NCBI GenBank assembly: GCA_964444365.1
Contig: CAYUHJ010000008.1
Span: 1-64,000 of the forward strand
DNA from: CAYUHJ01 sp964444365
Lineage (GTDB): Bacteria > Planctomycetota > Planctomycetia > Gemmatales > Gemmataceae
Length of the DNA stretch: 64,000 nucleotides
Direction of reading: 5' to 3'
The position numbers and the translations under genes are program-made. Numbering within the stretch: the first letter of the stretch is position 1; every line of letters begins with the position of its first letter. Under the pieces are notes generated by a model, which saw nothing but the letters and a program-made list of their open reading frames with translations, did no database searches and was not told where the DNA came from. Positions 36,520 to 45,259 of this stretch are shown here, piece by piece.

Positions 36520-37284
36520 ATGACCGCGACCCCTCCTTCCCCGTCGGTTCCAACTTCGACGACATTCCGGGGGTGGATGGATTCGCTGAACGCCCCACGC
36601 GGGGCTCAAGCCGAGTGGCCCTGGCTCCTGCGGGAGATGCTGGCTGCCGAATACTCCCGCCAGCGGGAACTCGGCTTCTGCTACTCCGGTGAAGTGTTCA
36701 AGGACCGGGATGGGGATTACCCGCACACCGCCGTCTTGCCCGAGAAGAAGGCCGTGAAGGATCTGTACCACGCCTGTCGGCTGACCTCGGGTGGCGTGTT
36801 CCGGATCGGGCAGGAACCGTACTGGCTGCTCGGGTACGAGTGGCCGAACCAGGGTGGCGACCAGGAAAAGGGTCGGCGTGCGGATCTCGTCGGGCTGAAC
36901 GGCGACGGCGGGCTCGTCGTCTTCGAGTGCAAACTCGCGAACAATTCCTACGGCCCGTTCGCGGCGGTCCTGGAGGGGCTGGACTACCTGGCCTGTCTGA
37001 CGACCGATGCCAACTTCCTCAAGGTTCGGGGCGGATTTGCTACCTGGACCGCCAAACCCGGAGTGATCATTCCGGACCGGTTTCGAGAGCGGTCCCCGTC
37101 CCAGACGGCGAGGCACGAAGTCATCGTGCTCGCCCCGCCCGAGTACTACGGCCTGTACTCCCGCAGCGAGCGGGGGGCGGGGTGGCAGGCGTTTGCTGCG
37201 TTGCCAACTTCGACGGGTTCGCTGACGATCCGGTTCGCCGCTTCCGATTTCACCACGCCGGTGGGGACCTGGGTGACCGGTTGA
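36520..37284 (+). CDS. Predicted PD-(D/E)XK nuclease-like protein
   Basis: A 254-residue protein starting at ATG 36520; the longer frame from 36343 has no coding character at its start. The segment RRADLVGLNGDGGLVVFECK has the Asp-x(n)-Glu-x-Lys of PD-(D/E)XK enzymes, followed by helices (YGPFAAVLEGLDYLACLTT). The C terminus (VIVLAPPEYYGLYSRSE) looks beta-rich. Function unknown; a nuclease-fold assignment is inferred. It is convergent with the DNA ligase gene, with stops 4 bp apart. Confidence 0.55.
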   Translation: MTATPPSPSVPTSTTFRGWMDSLNAPRGAQAEWPWLLREMLAAEYSRQRELGFCYSGEVFKDRDGDYPHTAVLPEKKAVKDLYHACRLTSGGVFRIGQEPYWLLGYEWPNQGGDQEKGRRADLVGLNGDGGLVVFECKLANNSYGPFAAVLEGLDYLACLTTDANFLKVRGGFATWTAKPGVIIPDRFRERSPSQTARHEVIVLAPPEYYGLYSRSERGAGWQAFAALPTSTGSLTIRFAASDFTTPVGTWVTG

Positions 37285-37287
37285 CGG

Positions 37288-38409
37288 TCAGGCCGCGTCG
37301 AGCCACCGGATGATCCGGGCGTGGCGGTAGCGGCCCGACTTGCCCGCGATGTCGTGCCCGCCGATCAGTGCCTTGCGACCGAGGTAGTCGGGGTTCAGCG
37401 TTGGGGTGCCTTCTCCCGTCACGGTCATCCGCTGGCGTTCGTCGTCGGTCCAGTTGCTCACCCAGGCGATGGGGCGGGTGCTTCCACTCGGATCGGCGAC
37501 CGAGAACTCCACGGCTCCGACGAGGTGGGCGTTCCCCCGACCCGCCGAGCCGAGTTTGAACCCGCTCACGACCGCCTCGACCTCGACCGCCCGCTTCCGC
37601 TTGAGCCAGTGCCGGACCCGCTTACCCGATTCGTACCGGCCGTCGAGCCGTTTCCACACGGTCCCCTCGTTGCCCTCGGCGAGCACCAGCTCGTGGAGGA
37701 GGGCCTTCTCAGCGGTGTGCGTTTCGACCAAGTCCAGGTGCGGGTTGTCCGCGAGCAGGAAGGTGTCATCCAGGACCGCGAGCCGCTCCCGCAGGGGGCG
37801 GTGCGTGACGTCCGTGCCGCGGTACCTCAGCACGTCGAAGGCGGCGAACCGCAGGGAACACTCCTGCCGGCCCTGGATAAACTTCGCGTTTTCGGGGCTG
37901 GTGGCGAGGACGGCGACGGCGGCCTGGAGGGCGTGCGTCGTGACCGTGTCGCCGGTGTGGATCGAGGCGACCGGGCAGAAGAGTTCGCCGTCGATGACGG
38001 TGCCGGTCAGTGCCTCGAACCCGGTCGTCAGGTGCGGCACGTTGGCCTGGAACTCCGCCAGCCGGAACGTGACCTCGCTGACCGTCCGCCCGGTGAGCCG
38101 CACGCCGTCGGCCTCGATGTGGAGCAGGCACCGGACCCCGTCGTGCTTTTCCTGAACGCACCAGCCCGACTCATCGCGTTCGAGGGCGGCCGCTTCGCGG
38201 TCATCCAGGTCGTTCCAGTCGCCGAGGAGCATCGGTTCGATCTGTTCCGGTAAACCGACGCCGGGGTGCTCGTTGGCCCAGAAGTGTTCGCGGAGGGCGA
38301 GCAGGTACGGTTCCTTCGCCGGCCGCCGCTGCGGCGGGACGACGAGCCCGAGTTGATTGCACAGGGATTGCAGGTCGGCGAGTGTCTTCGTCACGGGTCC
38401 GGTCCTCAC
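37288..38409 (-). CDS. ATP-dependent DNA ligase
   Basis: A 373-residue nucleotidyltransferase. Motif I is EKHDGVR with Lys88 as the predicted adenylylated residue; motif III-like VIDGELF, motif IV EGTVWKR and motif V WLKRKRAVEVEAVV follow, and then an OB-fold domain (GRGNAHLVGAVEFSV, WVSNWTDDER). Start is GTG, at 38409 or 38394. The short N-terminal helical region before the adenylation domain differs from LigD. It is next to a DnaE-like protein and an MBL-fold hydrolase on the same strand, suggesting a DNA-end processing or repair group. Confidence 0.85.
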   Translation of the reverse strand: MRTGPVTKTLADLQSLCNQLGLVVPPQRRPAKEPYLLALREHFWANEHPGVGLPEQIEPMLLGDWNDLDDREAAALERDESGWCVQEKHDGVRCLLHIEADGVRLTGRTVSEVTFRLAEFQANVPHLTTGFEALTGTVIDGELFCPVASIHTGDTVTTHALQAAVAVLATSPENAKFIQGRQECSLRFAAFDVLRYRGTDVTHRPLRERLAVLDDTFLLADNPHLDLVETHTAEKALLHELVLAEGNEGTVWKRLDGRYESGKRVRHWLKRKRAVEVEAVVSGFKLGSAGRGNAHLVGAVEFSVADPSGSTRPIAWVSNWTDDERQRMTVTGEGTPTLNPDYLGRKALIGGHDIAGKSGRYRHARIIRWLDAA

Positions 38410-38470
38410 GAGGGTCGAGTGTCCGCACTCTTAACCCTCGCGACCGGAACGAACGGGTTCGGCGAGTACG

Positions 38471-39772
38471 TCACGACCGACAGGCGGTCTCGAACTCGGA
38501 CTGGAAGTGCGTCTTCAGCCAGGCGAGCTGGTAGCCAATGTGGGCGGCGGTCAGGGCGTTTGCCTTGCAGACCGTGCCCGGTCCGCAGCGGGCGATGAGG
38601 TCGAACACCCGCCCGGCCTCGCTCGCGTCGGTGTTGGAAGTCCCGGCCCCGGCCACGAACCGGCGTCGGAACTCGTCGATCCGGGCGTGGTCCCGTTTCC
38701 ACATCGCCTTCAGAAATTCCATCGCAGCCGGGTTACCGTCAGCCGGCTGAATGCCCTTGCTGTGCAGGAAGTTACCGGCTGACGGTGCCCCTGACGCTGA
38801 CGGTCCCGCATCGTCAGCGGGGACCAACATGTCGCGATGACGCCGGTTTCCGAAACGGTGAACGAGTTCCACGACCTGCTCGTGGTACAGCAACACGCCC
38901 CGCGTCTCGTCGAGAACTTCCTTCACGACGGAGTTGTTCGACCCAAGGTTCTCCTCACCCGGCCACTCCGCATTCACGGCGGTAGCGGCGGAACTGGTGG
39001 CCGCGAGAAGTGTCGCGAGATCCCGAATCCCCTCGGGTTTCCAAGCCGGAAGTCGATCCCGGATGTGACAGTCCCAGAACCCGATCACGCCGTCCGTTTC
39101 CCCGCGACGGAACACGTCCATCGTCGCTGGGTCGCTGTCCGGGATCACGTCCGGAATGGCATCGACCCCGTGTCGATCGCGGATGAGCCGGCCGACATTC
39201 GCAACAACGTCAAGTCCGGGGTGTTTCATCACCATGATGACTGCCCGTTCCGATTTCCCACCGCCGGGCGGGTGCCATTCGCGGCAAAACGCACAGTCGG
39301 GATTGTCCCGAAGGCCAGGGTCGTCGAGCCCGTGATTCGGGCGGAACTCGGCCAGAAGTTCGTCGAGTCCGCCACCGCTCACGTCGAGTTGAAGGACGGG
39401 GGCGAACGGCTGGCCGGGGTCGAGGTGCCTCTCGAAGAGGAGGCGGTGCCGGACGGGGTTCACGGGGCCGGGCACGAGCCGGTGAACGACCAGCGAACCG
39501 GCGGCCGGCCCGGCGACGACGGCTGCGTGACCGCGTGCTCTTGCGAACCGGTACAGGTCGTGGAGGGCGAGGTACAACTCGTCCAGCCCGAGCCGGTGGA
39601 TCACCCCGAGTTCGTGATCGAGCCGCCCCTGCAACGCGGGGTCCAAAGACCGGCTCTCGCACCGTCGGCGGAGTCGGTCCCCGGGTTCAAGTTTCGCGTC
39701 GTCCGGGGGTTCGTCCGTTTCGGCTCGGCCGAGGAACGGAATCTGTTCCACACAATCGGATGGGGATGGCAC
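38471..39772 (-). CDS. Miniature DnaE-like protein, probably catalytically inactive
   Basis: A 433-residue protein with segments collinear with DNA polymerase III alpha. They are RLDHELGVIHRLGLDELYLALHD, AAGSLVVHRLVPGPVNPVRH, LLFERHLDPGQPF, DVFRRGETDGVIGFW and GVLLYHEQVVEL. The conserved tail CKANALTAAHIGYQLAWLKT is also present. The PHP domain and much of the palm are missing, and the DxD of PDIDID is replaced by VLQLDVSG. It is therefore probably inactive as a polymerase. Residues encoded by 38731-38826 derive from a 96-bp repeat also found in the gene at 54428. It might be a structural partner in repair or a domesticated fragment. Confidence 0.65.
   Translation of the reverse strand: MPSPSDCVEQIPFLGRAETDEPPDDAKLEPGDRLRRRCESRSLDPALQGRLDHELGVIHRLGLDELYLALHDLYRFARARGHAAVVAGPAAGSLVVHRLVPGPVNPVRHRLLFERHLDPGQPFAPVLQLDVSGGGLDELLAEFRPNHGLDDPGLRDNPDCAFCREWHPPGGGKSERAVIMVMKHPGLDVVANVGRLIRDRHGVDAIPDVIPDSDPATMDVFRRGETDGVIGFWDCHIRDRLPAWKPEGIRDLATLLAATSSAATAVNAEWPGEENLGSNNSVVKEVLDETRGVLLYHEQVVELVHRFGNRRHRDMLVPADDAGPSASGAPSAGNFLHSKGIQPADGNPAAMEFLKAMWKRDHARIDEFRRRFVAGAGTSNTDASEAGRVFDLIARCGPGTVCKANALTAAHIGYQLAWLKTHFQSEFETACRS
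38731..38826. repeat. 96-bp in-frame palindromic repeat, copy A
   Basis: Aligns without gaps with 54469-54564 at roughly three-quarters identity, including a 26-bp identical core. Contains the inverted repeat CCGTCAGCCGG (38736-38746) / CCGGCTGACGG (38775-38785). Encodes PSASGAPSAGNFLHSKG on the minus strand inside the DnaE-like gene. Confidence 0.85.
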
Positions 39773-39805
39773 GGGTTGCCCTCTGCACGGGATCAGACCG
39801 CACCG

Positions 39806-41101
39806 TCAGGTGAGATCGAACGGGACCCCGTCGGCGAGGCGGGTGACGTTCGGGAAGTGGTCCTCGAACATCTGCGGCTCGAACGTGTGGATCGGGATCA
39901 CGGTCCGGGCGTTGACGGCGGTGACGAACCGGACGATGTCCGCGACGTAGGCGTGTCCGCTGACGTGGGCCCGGACGAAGTCCCCGCCCGCCTTCGCGAT
40001 CTGGTCCTGCAACGCGACCCAGTCCGGGCGGGTGAGGTAGCCGGCCCAGTAGCCGTACAGGCACCGACACTGCGGCGGAAGCAGCCCGCCGAAGTCGAAC
40101 CCGGTCATCGACGGGCGAAACGCCATCACGTACTTCTGGGGTTCGGCCAGGATCTCCGACAGCCCGATCCGGTCGGCCTCGAACTTCTCGCGGATGGTGG
40201 GGAGCGACCGACGCTCGAACAGGGCGTTGAAGAACACGCGGATGCCGGACTCCCGGGCCGGCTTCGGCACCTTGACCCGCCTGCCAATCAGGTGCAGGAC
40301 GAACGCGGTGTAGACGTCGGCGACGAAGGTCCGGCCCGTGGCCCGTGCCGCCTTGTAAAGCGTGACGATCCGGTCCACGTCGAGCGGCGAGAACGTCGCC
40401 AGCACGAGGGCCGGAGCGGTCCGGACCAGTTCGGTGATCGTGCCCTCAAGGTCGTGCTCGGTGATCCCCTGCTCGCGGTCGCCGCCGAAGTGTGTGCCCT
40501 CGACGATCAGGGCATCAATCGTCCGCCGGCCCGCGTGCTCCAGCAGGTCGCGGGTCATCCCCGGCTTGCGGCCGTGGTCCCGGAAGTCGCCGGTGTAGAG
40601 GACGGTCTTCCCGCCGGCCTCGACCAGGAACGCGACGCTCCCGTAGACGGAGTGATCGACGGCCAGCGGCGTGACGGTGAAGTCGCCGACCCGGACGGGT
40701 TGCCCGGCGACGACCTCGCGGAACCGGGTTCGGTCGAGTTCCTTCTGCCCGCCGAACACCGCCGCGGCAAGCATCATCTTGCTCGTCCCCGCCGATGCGT
40801 ACACCGGCACCTCGGCCCGCGACAGCGGGATCAGCCCCGCATGGTCGAGGTGGGCGTGACTGAGGAAGATCGCGTTCGGGGGTGAATGGTCGGTGTCGAA
40901 CAGGCCGGGGACCGGCGGGATGACCCGCTCGGCCTTGAGCACCTCCGGCGGCTTGGCGAGTGCGGCCCGGGAGTCGAACGGCTCCCGGTTGCCGTCGACC
41001 AGCGGAAGCCCCAGGTCGAGCACGAGCCGGGACGTGGCGGTGGCGAGTTCGACGCACGAGCCCCCGATCTCCCTCGTCCCGCGGTGTATGGTCAGTCTCA
41101 T
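39806..41101 (-). CDS. Metallo-beta-lactamase-fold hydrolase (RNase J / exonuclease-like)
   Basis: A 431-residue MBL-fold protein starting at ATG 41101. Metal-binding motifs are LSHAHLDHAGL, VDHSVYGS, YTGDFRDHG and VSGHAYVADI, with IPIHTFEP at the end. The opening MRLTIHRGTREIGGSCVEL and the beta-CASP-like insert (LATFSPLDVDRIVTLYKAAR) resemble RNase J and related DNA/RNA nucleases. The ATG overlaps the upstream membrane-protein stop (ATGA). MBL exonucleases occur in bacterial repair clusters with ATP-dependent ligases, and a ligase lies ~1.4 kb downstream. Confidence 0.82.
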   Translation of the reverse strand: MRLTIHRGTREIGGSCVELATATSRLVLDLGLPLVDGNREPFDSRAALAKPPEVLKAERVIPPVPGLFDTDHSPPNAIFLSHAHLDHAGLIPLSRAEVPVYASAGTSKMMLAAAVFGGQKELDRTRFREVVAGQPVRVGDFTVTPLAVDHSVYGSVAFLVEAGGKTVLYTGDFRDHGRKPGMTRDLLEHAGRRTIDALIVEGTHFGGDREQGITEHDLEGTITELVRTAPALVLATFSPLDVDRIVTLYKAARATGRTFVADVYTAFVLHLIGRRVKVPKPARESGIRVFFNALFERRSLPTIREKFEADRIGLSEILAEPQKYVMAFRPSMTGFDFGGLLPPQCRCLYGYWAGYLTRPDWVALQDQIAKAGGDFVRAHVSGHAYVADIVRFVTAVNARTVIPIHTFEPQMFEDHFPNVTRLADGVPFDLT

Positions 41102-41373
41102 GATTCGCCGCCTCCGGGGTCGACCGACCGGTCGTCGCGGATCACCTGTCGGGCGACGCACCCGGTGCCGAACACGGCCCCCAGTACCCCGCCGATCGCA
41201 CCAACCCGCTGCTGAACATCGCTGACGCCGACGGCCGCGAGCCGCTCGCCGACGGCCGCTCCGAAACACCACCCCGCGAACCCGCCGACGGCCGCCGCGA
41301 GCGGAAGGATCAGGGCGACGCGGACGGCCCAGAGCAGGATCGTCCGCCGGTGGCAGAACCCGGGCGTGTTCAT
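41098..41373 (-). CDS. Small two-segment membrane protein
   Basis: A 91-residue protein starting at ATG 41373. Two hydrophobic segments (TILLWAVRVALILPLAAAVG and a Gly-rich AIGGVLGAVFGTGC region) suggest membrane insertion. Its stop overlaps the MBL hydrolase start, so the two genes are co-translated. Function unknown. Confidence 0.55.
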   Translation of the reverse strand: MNTPGFCHRRTILLWAVRVALILPLAAAVGGFAGWCFGAAVGERLAAVGVSDVQQRVGAIGGVLGAVFGTGCVARQVIRDDRSVDPGGGES

Positions 41374-41407
41374 CGGCACTCTCCGTCGAGGTGGCGAATT
41401 ACGAGGC

Positions 41408-41581
41408 TCAGCCGAACAGCTTGACCAACAGGCCGATGGCGAGGCAGGCGAGGAGGAACAACCCGGCGGCGATGTGCCCCATCCCCTCGACCCGCATGGC
41501 GAAGCCCGGGTCGTTGCGGTACATCTGTTTGGCCGCCTCGTCCATCGGCCGCACGTAGTCGGTCTTGTTGTCGTCGCTCAT
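41408..41581 (-). CDS. 57-residue single-pass membrane protein
   Basis: A complete small frame from ATG (41579-41581) to TGA (41408-41410). It encodes a charged N terminus (MSDDNKTDYVRPMDEAAKQM) and one C-terminal hydrophobic segment (IAAGLFLLACLAIGLLV) followed by KLFG. The composition and position 35 bp before the next membrane-protein gene, on the same strand, support a real gene. Function unknown. Confidence 0.5.
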   Translation of the reverse strand: MSDDNKTDYVRPMDEAAKQMYRNDPGFAMRVEGMGHIAAGLFLLACLAIGLLVKLFG

Positions 41582-41636
41582 GAGCGAGCTCTCCGGGTCG
41601 GTAGGTGAAACGAGTCGAAGCGGCCGACGGATCGGC

Positions 41637-42530
41637 TTACCCCGGCGACTCGCACGGGCCGGGTGTTTGGGGTCGTGTCCGGTAGGTGGCGGCCACGCAG
41701 TTCAGCACCCCGCCGCGTCGGGCGAGGTCCGTGCAATCGAGCGATACGATGTGTGCGAACGGTAATCGGTTTTGGATGACCGCGATTGCCTCGGCGTCTG
41801 CGGACACGCCGTAGGCGGGCATCACGACCAGGTCGCCGACCCGGAGGAAGTTGACGCGGTTGCCCACGGCCGAGGGGATGCCGGCCGTCACGGTCGGGTC
41901 CACGGAGTACGGGACGCGAACGACCTCGAAGCCGTGGCGGGCGAGAACTTGATCCACACGCCGGCCGTAGCCAGGGTCAGTGTCCGCATAGTCGTTCGTC
42001 ACCACAGTCCGCTCGTCCAGGAACCGGACGATGCCGTCGGCGTGCCCGATCGGGTCGCCCGGCTCCTTCGGGATGACCACGCACTCGCTCGCGTCCAGAA
42101 GTTGGTTCAACGAAGACCGAACGTATTCCCGTTTCCGTCCGGGGTTCTCGCGGTAGATCTTGTCGGTGAGCACAACCGCCGACCCGGAGGAAACGAGGTT
42201 GCCGCCGTCAATCACCAAGTCGGAGGTCCGACGTCCGGCCAGGAACGGGAGCGAGTCGCACACCGCCTCGTCGGTGCGAAGCTCGCAGAACCCACGCAGG
42301 TAATCGGGGTCGTAGCGGAACCGCACGAACCCGTCTCCGACCTGAACCGGCAGGAAGTCTCTCGCCCAGATGTCGCGGCAGTTACCGGCGAGGTGAACGC
42401 CAACGCCGTGGTCGCGGAGCACGCCCGCGAGCCGGTCCCAGAGGGTCGGCAACTGCCGCGGGAGCAGGTCCGCGAAGACGGCGGTGTCGGTTTCCCAGTC
42501 CGCGATCATGGGCGTCTTCGGTTGGAACAT
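41637..42530 (-). CDS. Agmatine deiminase family protein
   Basis: A 297-residue protein starting at ATG 42530. Family motifs are NCRDIWARDFLPVQ, VIDGGNLVSSGS, GHADGIVRFLDE, NDYADTDPGYG, and RRGGVLNCVAATY near the C terminus with the expected catalytic Cys. Agmatine deiminases and related guanidino-group hydrolases release ammonia from guanidino substrates; the exact substrate is uncertain because the active-site loop differs from AguA (GGVLNC rather than GGIHC). It may be a metabolic passenger of the island. Confidence 0.8.
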   Translation of the reverse strand: MFQPKTPMIADWETDTAVFADLLPRQLPTLWDRLAGVLRDHGVGVHLAGNCRDIWARDFLPVQVGDGFVRFRYDPDYLRGFCELRTDEAVCDSLPFLAGRRTSDLVIDGGNLVSSGSAVVLTDKIYRENPGRKREYVRSSLNQLLDASECVVIPKEPGDPIGHADGIVRFLDERTVVTNDYADTDPGYGRRVDQVLARHGFEVVRVPYSVDPTVTAGIPSAVGNRVNFLRVGDLVVMPAYGVSADAEAIAVIQNRLPFAHIVSLDCTDLARRGGVLNCVAATYRTRPQTPGPCESPG

Positions 42531-42738
42531 CGGGGCTTGAGGAACCGGCTCAACGCAAAGGCCCGGTCGCCGGGGAGCATGGTGGGTTTCCACACGTTAT
42601 CGCCGACCGTGGGGGTTGGTCCCTGTTCGGGGTCCCCTGTGCCGACCGTGGTCCCTTCGCGGGACGGGCGTCTCCCCGGCGAACCGGGCAGGGCCATTCT
42701 GACCCGCGAGACTGCCGGCTCCGGGGACAGTCGTTCCG

Positions 42739-43761
42739 TCACGCCGTAAATTCGTCCGCGTTGGCCGCGACGGCCCGGCGGTGGTGGTCGAGCACCAGTT
42801 CCCGGAGTTCGGCCGGTCGGACGACGCGAACACGCCCCGCCCACCCGAGTACCCAGCGGACGACCTCGTTGAGCCCGTCGACGCGGAACGTCAGGGTGAC
42901 GGAATCGTCCGCCTCCCGCTTCGACTGCTGGGTGTGGTGCCAGGTGGTTTCGAGCACGGCGTCGGCCGCGTCGGGCGAGAACCGCAGTTCGATGTCGTGC
43001 GTGATGGCTCCGCGGTAGACCGACCAGGCGTTCCCGAAGTAGCCCTTCAGGTCGAAGTCGGCGGGTACGACGGCCGCCCGGTCCCAAAGCTTCAAGTTCT
43101 GGAAGCGGACGATGCGGTACGTCCGGGGTTGTTCCTCGCCGTCGGGCCGGGCGATCAGATACCACGCCTGCTTGACCAACGCGACCCGGTACGGGTGCAA
43201 CTTTACCGCGACCGGCCCCGGCTCGTACGGGCTGCGGTACTTGCCGGTGAGCATCTTCCCGGTCACGAGTGCCCACTGGGCGGTGCGGATCGTTTCTCGC
43301 TGCCGGGCGTCGCCGGCGATCTTCAGGTCCATCACCTCGGTGAGCCGGGCGGCGTCTTCCAGGACGCGGCGGACGTGCTCGCCGGCGGTGTCGATCAGCT
43401 TGCGGGTCGTCGGTGCGGCGACGGGTCCGAGGTGGAGGGCGTCGCTCCCGGCGACGGCGGTCGCCGTGGCCTGACCGAGGGCCTCGTCGTCGTCGAGGTC
43501 AAGAGTTGGGAAGCGGAAGTCGGGGCGGACCCGGTAGGCGTTCTCCTCCCGCGAGAAGAACAGCGGGACGCCGGCCAGTTCCAGCGTCTCCCGCATCCGG
43601 TGGAGGGTGCGGTCACTGCACTCGAGTTCCGCCGCCAGCGACTTCGGGTTCCATTGCCCGCGGCCCAGGACCAGTTGCAGGAACTTGAGCAGCCGGGCGA
43701 GCCGGAAGTTGTGCCGGAGCCGGCGGTCGGATTCCGTCGGCTCGGGCTTGTCGGGTTTCAC
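42739..43761 (-). CDS. WYL-domain transcriptional regulator
   Basis: A 340-residue protein starting at GTG 43761. The N-terminal HTH (RLARLLKFLQLVLGRGQWNP, CSDRTLHRMRETLELAGVPL) is followed by the WYL domain (LHPYRVALVKQAWYLIARPD, then YRIVRFQNLKLWDRA). The WCX-like C terminus is IELRFSPDAADAVLETTWHH, ending VVRWVLGWAGRVRVVRP. WYL proteins sense nucleic-acid ligands and often control defence or repair genes. The gene at 35946 appears to be a truncated paralogue. Confidence 0.88.
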   Translation of the reverse strand: MKPDKPEPTESDRRLRHNFRLARLLKFLQLVLGRGQWNPKSLAAELECSDRTLHRMRETLELAGVPLFFSREENAYRVRPDFRFPTLDLDDDEALGQATATAVAGSDALHLGPVAAPTTRKLIDTAGEHVRRVLEDAARLTEVMDLKIAGDARQRETIRTAQWALVTGKMLTGKYRSPYEPGPVAVKLHPYRVALVKQAWYLIARPDGEEQPRTYRIVRFQNLKLWDRAAVVPADFDLKGYFGNAWSVYRGAITHDIELRFSPDAADAVLETTWHHTQQSKREADDSVTLTFRVDGLNEVVRWVLGWAGRVRVVRPAELRELVLDHHRRAVAANADEFTA

Positions 43762-43945
43762 GGGAACCGCCTCTCGTCCGGGACCGGTAGGGCTTGCGGG
43801 GCGTGCGGAGGCCGCACCGCCGGGCCAGGCTGCTGACCGCGTGAACCGTGCGGCCGAACTCGGCGGCCAGGTGAACCGGCCCCTCGGTCGGGTAGCGGGC
43901 CAGCACGGCGAACAGCTCGGGGTTGGTCCACGGTCGTCGGCTCAC
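43613..43945 (-). CDS. Small HTH (SANT/Myb-like) protein overlapping the WYL gene
   Basis: From GTG 43945 the frame reads RRPWTNPELFAVLARYPTEG, then HLAAEFGRTVHAVSSLARRC and GLRTPRKPY. This is a compact helix-turn-helix of the W-T-x-x-E-L-x-x-L type that is common in planctomycete mobile DNA. The frame then continues 149 nt into the WYL gene with poor coding character, so the true end may be different or a frameshift may lie near 43780. Confidence applies to the N-terminal domain. Confidence 0.4.
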   Translation of the reverse strand: MSRRPWTNPELFAVLARYPTEGPVHLAAEFGRTVHAVSSLARRCGLRTPRKPYRSRTRGGSRETRQARADGIRPPAPAQLPARPAAQVPATGPGPRAMEPEVAGGGTRVQ

Positions 43946-44119
43946 GGTCGGTCTCCGGGGAAGTTCGTGTCGTCCACCCGTCGGGTCTTCGAACCCGATT
44001 TCCCCCGGCCCCGATTCGACTTCGATCCCCGCGAATTTCCGCCGAACTCCGGTCGCCATCCGCAGACCAATGACAGCACACCGCACTGCCACCTGCGGGA
44101 CAGTGGGAACGCCGACCCG

Positions 44120-44905
44120 TTACCCGGTCGGCTCACCCGAACGGGCCGTCCGGTTCGGTCGTGTGCCGAGTTTGAAGGCCAGGTACTCGAGCAGGGCGTC
44201 GATCAGGAGTCGTTCGGCCCGGCTGTAGAACCGGTACCGGCCCCGCAGGACGTGGCGGACGTCGGCGTACCCGATCTCCCCGACGAAGGGGAGCCCCGGC
44301 CAGGACGTGATTCGTTCGCCGTGGGGGATCGACGTTCGGAGGCGATCAACATCGCGGTACTGCGGGACGAGCGGGTTCCCGCGTTCGGGGGCGAGGAGCA
44401 GGACCGCGAAGTCCCGCGGGGCGGACTCGAACAGCGTTTCGGTCCGGTAGTACCCGGCGTCCAGCAACCCGACCCGGATGTTCCGCACGAGCTGATCGGC
44501 GGGGAACTCGGAGCGGCCGTCGTTGTGGCTGGTGCGGGTGCTCAACGCCGACCCGTACTTGCACTCCAGGTACACCGTGGTCGGCGGGTTCTCCCAACTG
44601 AACTGCACGTCCACCTGGGTGCCGCCCTCGTCCCACGGCAGCAAGCTCCGCGGGAACGGCGGCTTCGTGACCCACGGGCGGACGCGGAACGAGCGGTACA
44701 CCTGTCGCCGGAACCGCTCCGCCCCGAGCCCGAGATTCAGCAGGTCGCTGACCCAGTGCCGCGGGTTCAGGGTCTGGAGGGCGGTGACCAGGTGGGCGGT
44801 GACGTTGTCCTCGCTGGTCGGCCGGACGATGAGCGGGCAGTGCTGCCGCCCCTCGCGGGCCGGCTGGCAGAGCGTCCCGCCCTTGCGGTGGAGTTCGAGC
44901 AGCAC
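44120..44905 (-). CDS. Predicted PD-(D/E)XK nuclease-like protein
   Basis: A 261-residue protein. The central GGTQVDVQFSWENPP, then TVYLECKYGSALS, gives the Asp...Glu-x-Lys signature of PD-(D/E)XK enzymes; helical flanks follow (QLVRNIRVGLLDAGYY). The C terminus (ADVRHVLRGRYRFYSRAE, then LLIDALLEYLAFKLG) is helical. No target-recognition domain is visible. The nuclease-fold assignment is inferred from the motif and secondary-structure pattern. Neighbours on both sides are unannotated island genes on the same strand. Confidence 0.55.
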   Translation of the reverse strand: MLLELHRKGGTLCQPAREGRQHCPLIVRPTSEDNVTAHLVTALQTLNPRHWVSDLLNLGLGAERFRRQVYRSFRVRPWVTKPPFPRSLLPWDEGGTQVDVQFSWENPPTTVYLECKYGSALSTRTSHNDGRSEFPADQLVRNIRVGLLDAGYYRTETLFESAPRDFAVLLLAPERGNPLVPQYRDVDRLRTSIPHGERITSWPGLPFVGEIGYADVRHVLRGRYRFYSRAERLLIDALLEYLAFKLGTRPNRTARSGEPTG

Positions 44906-44926
44906 GGGCGGGCCTCCGGGGTGTGG

Positions 44927-45259
44927 TCACTCGAACACGCCGGCCCGGACCTCGAGCCCGAGTTTCTCGGCTTCCGCGGCCAGTCGGTCGAGCGTCGCCT
45001 GAATCCTGCCCGGGATCGGGGAACCGGCTTCGTCTCCGGCGAAGACTTCCCCGACCCGGTGCTCCAGGGTGACGACGGAGTTGCCGACCACGGCCGTGGC
45101 GACGACGGCGACGTGGACGAACGGCGGGGCGTACCGGCGGCGGACGGTGACCCGGAGGAGCTTGCGGTCGATCCGGTCGTGATCCTTCCGGAGTTCGTCG
45201 AGGAACTCCTCGGCGTCGTGAAAACTCACCTTCACGGGCGTGTTCCAGGTGTCGTTCAC
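44927..45259 (-). CDS. Hypothetical protein
   Basis: A 110-residue protein. The N-terminal half has VKVSFHDAEEFLDELRKDHD and a beta-rich centre (RKLLRVTVRRRYAPPFVHV, AVVATAVVGNSVVTLEHRVG). The C terminus is a helix (ATLDRLAAEAEKLGLEVRAG). Its start overlaps the upstream gene's stop by 4 nt (ATGA), so the two are co-translated. No family recognised. Confidence 0.6.
   Translation of the reverse strand: MNDTWNTPVKVSFHDAEEFLDELRKDHDRIDRKLLRVTVRRRYAPPFVHVAVVATAVVGNSVVTLEHRVGEVFAGDEAGSPIPGRIQATLDRLAAEAEKLGLEVRAGVFE

Noticed and set aside
37321..38253. 310-codon plus-strand open frame
   Set aside because: Antisense to the ATP-dependent DNA ligase, whose motifs I, III, IV and V are all visible.
38837..40885. 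682-codon plus-strand open frame
   Set aside because: Antisense to the DnaE-like and MBL genes; composition lacks domain character.
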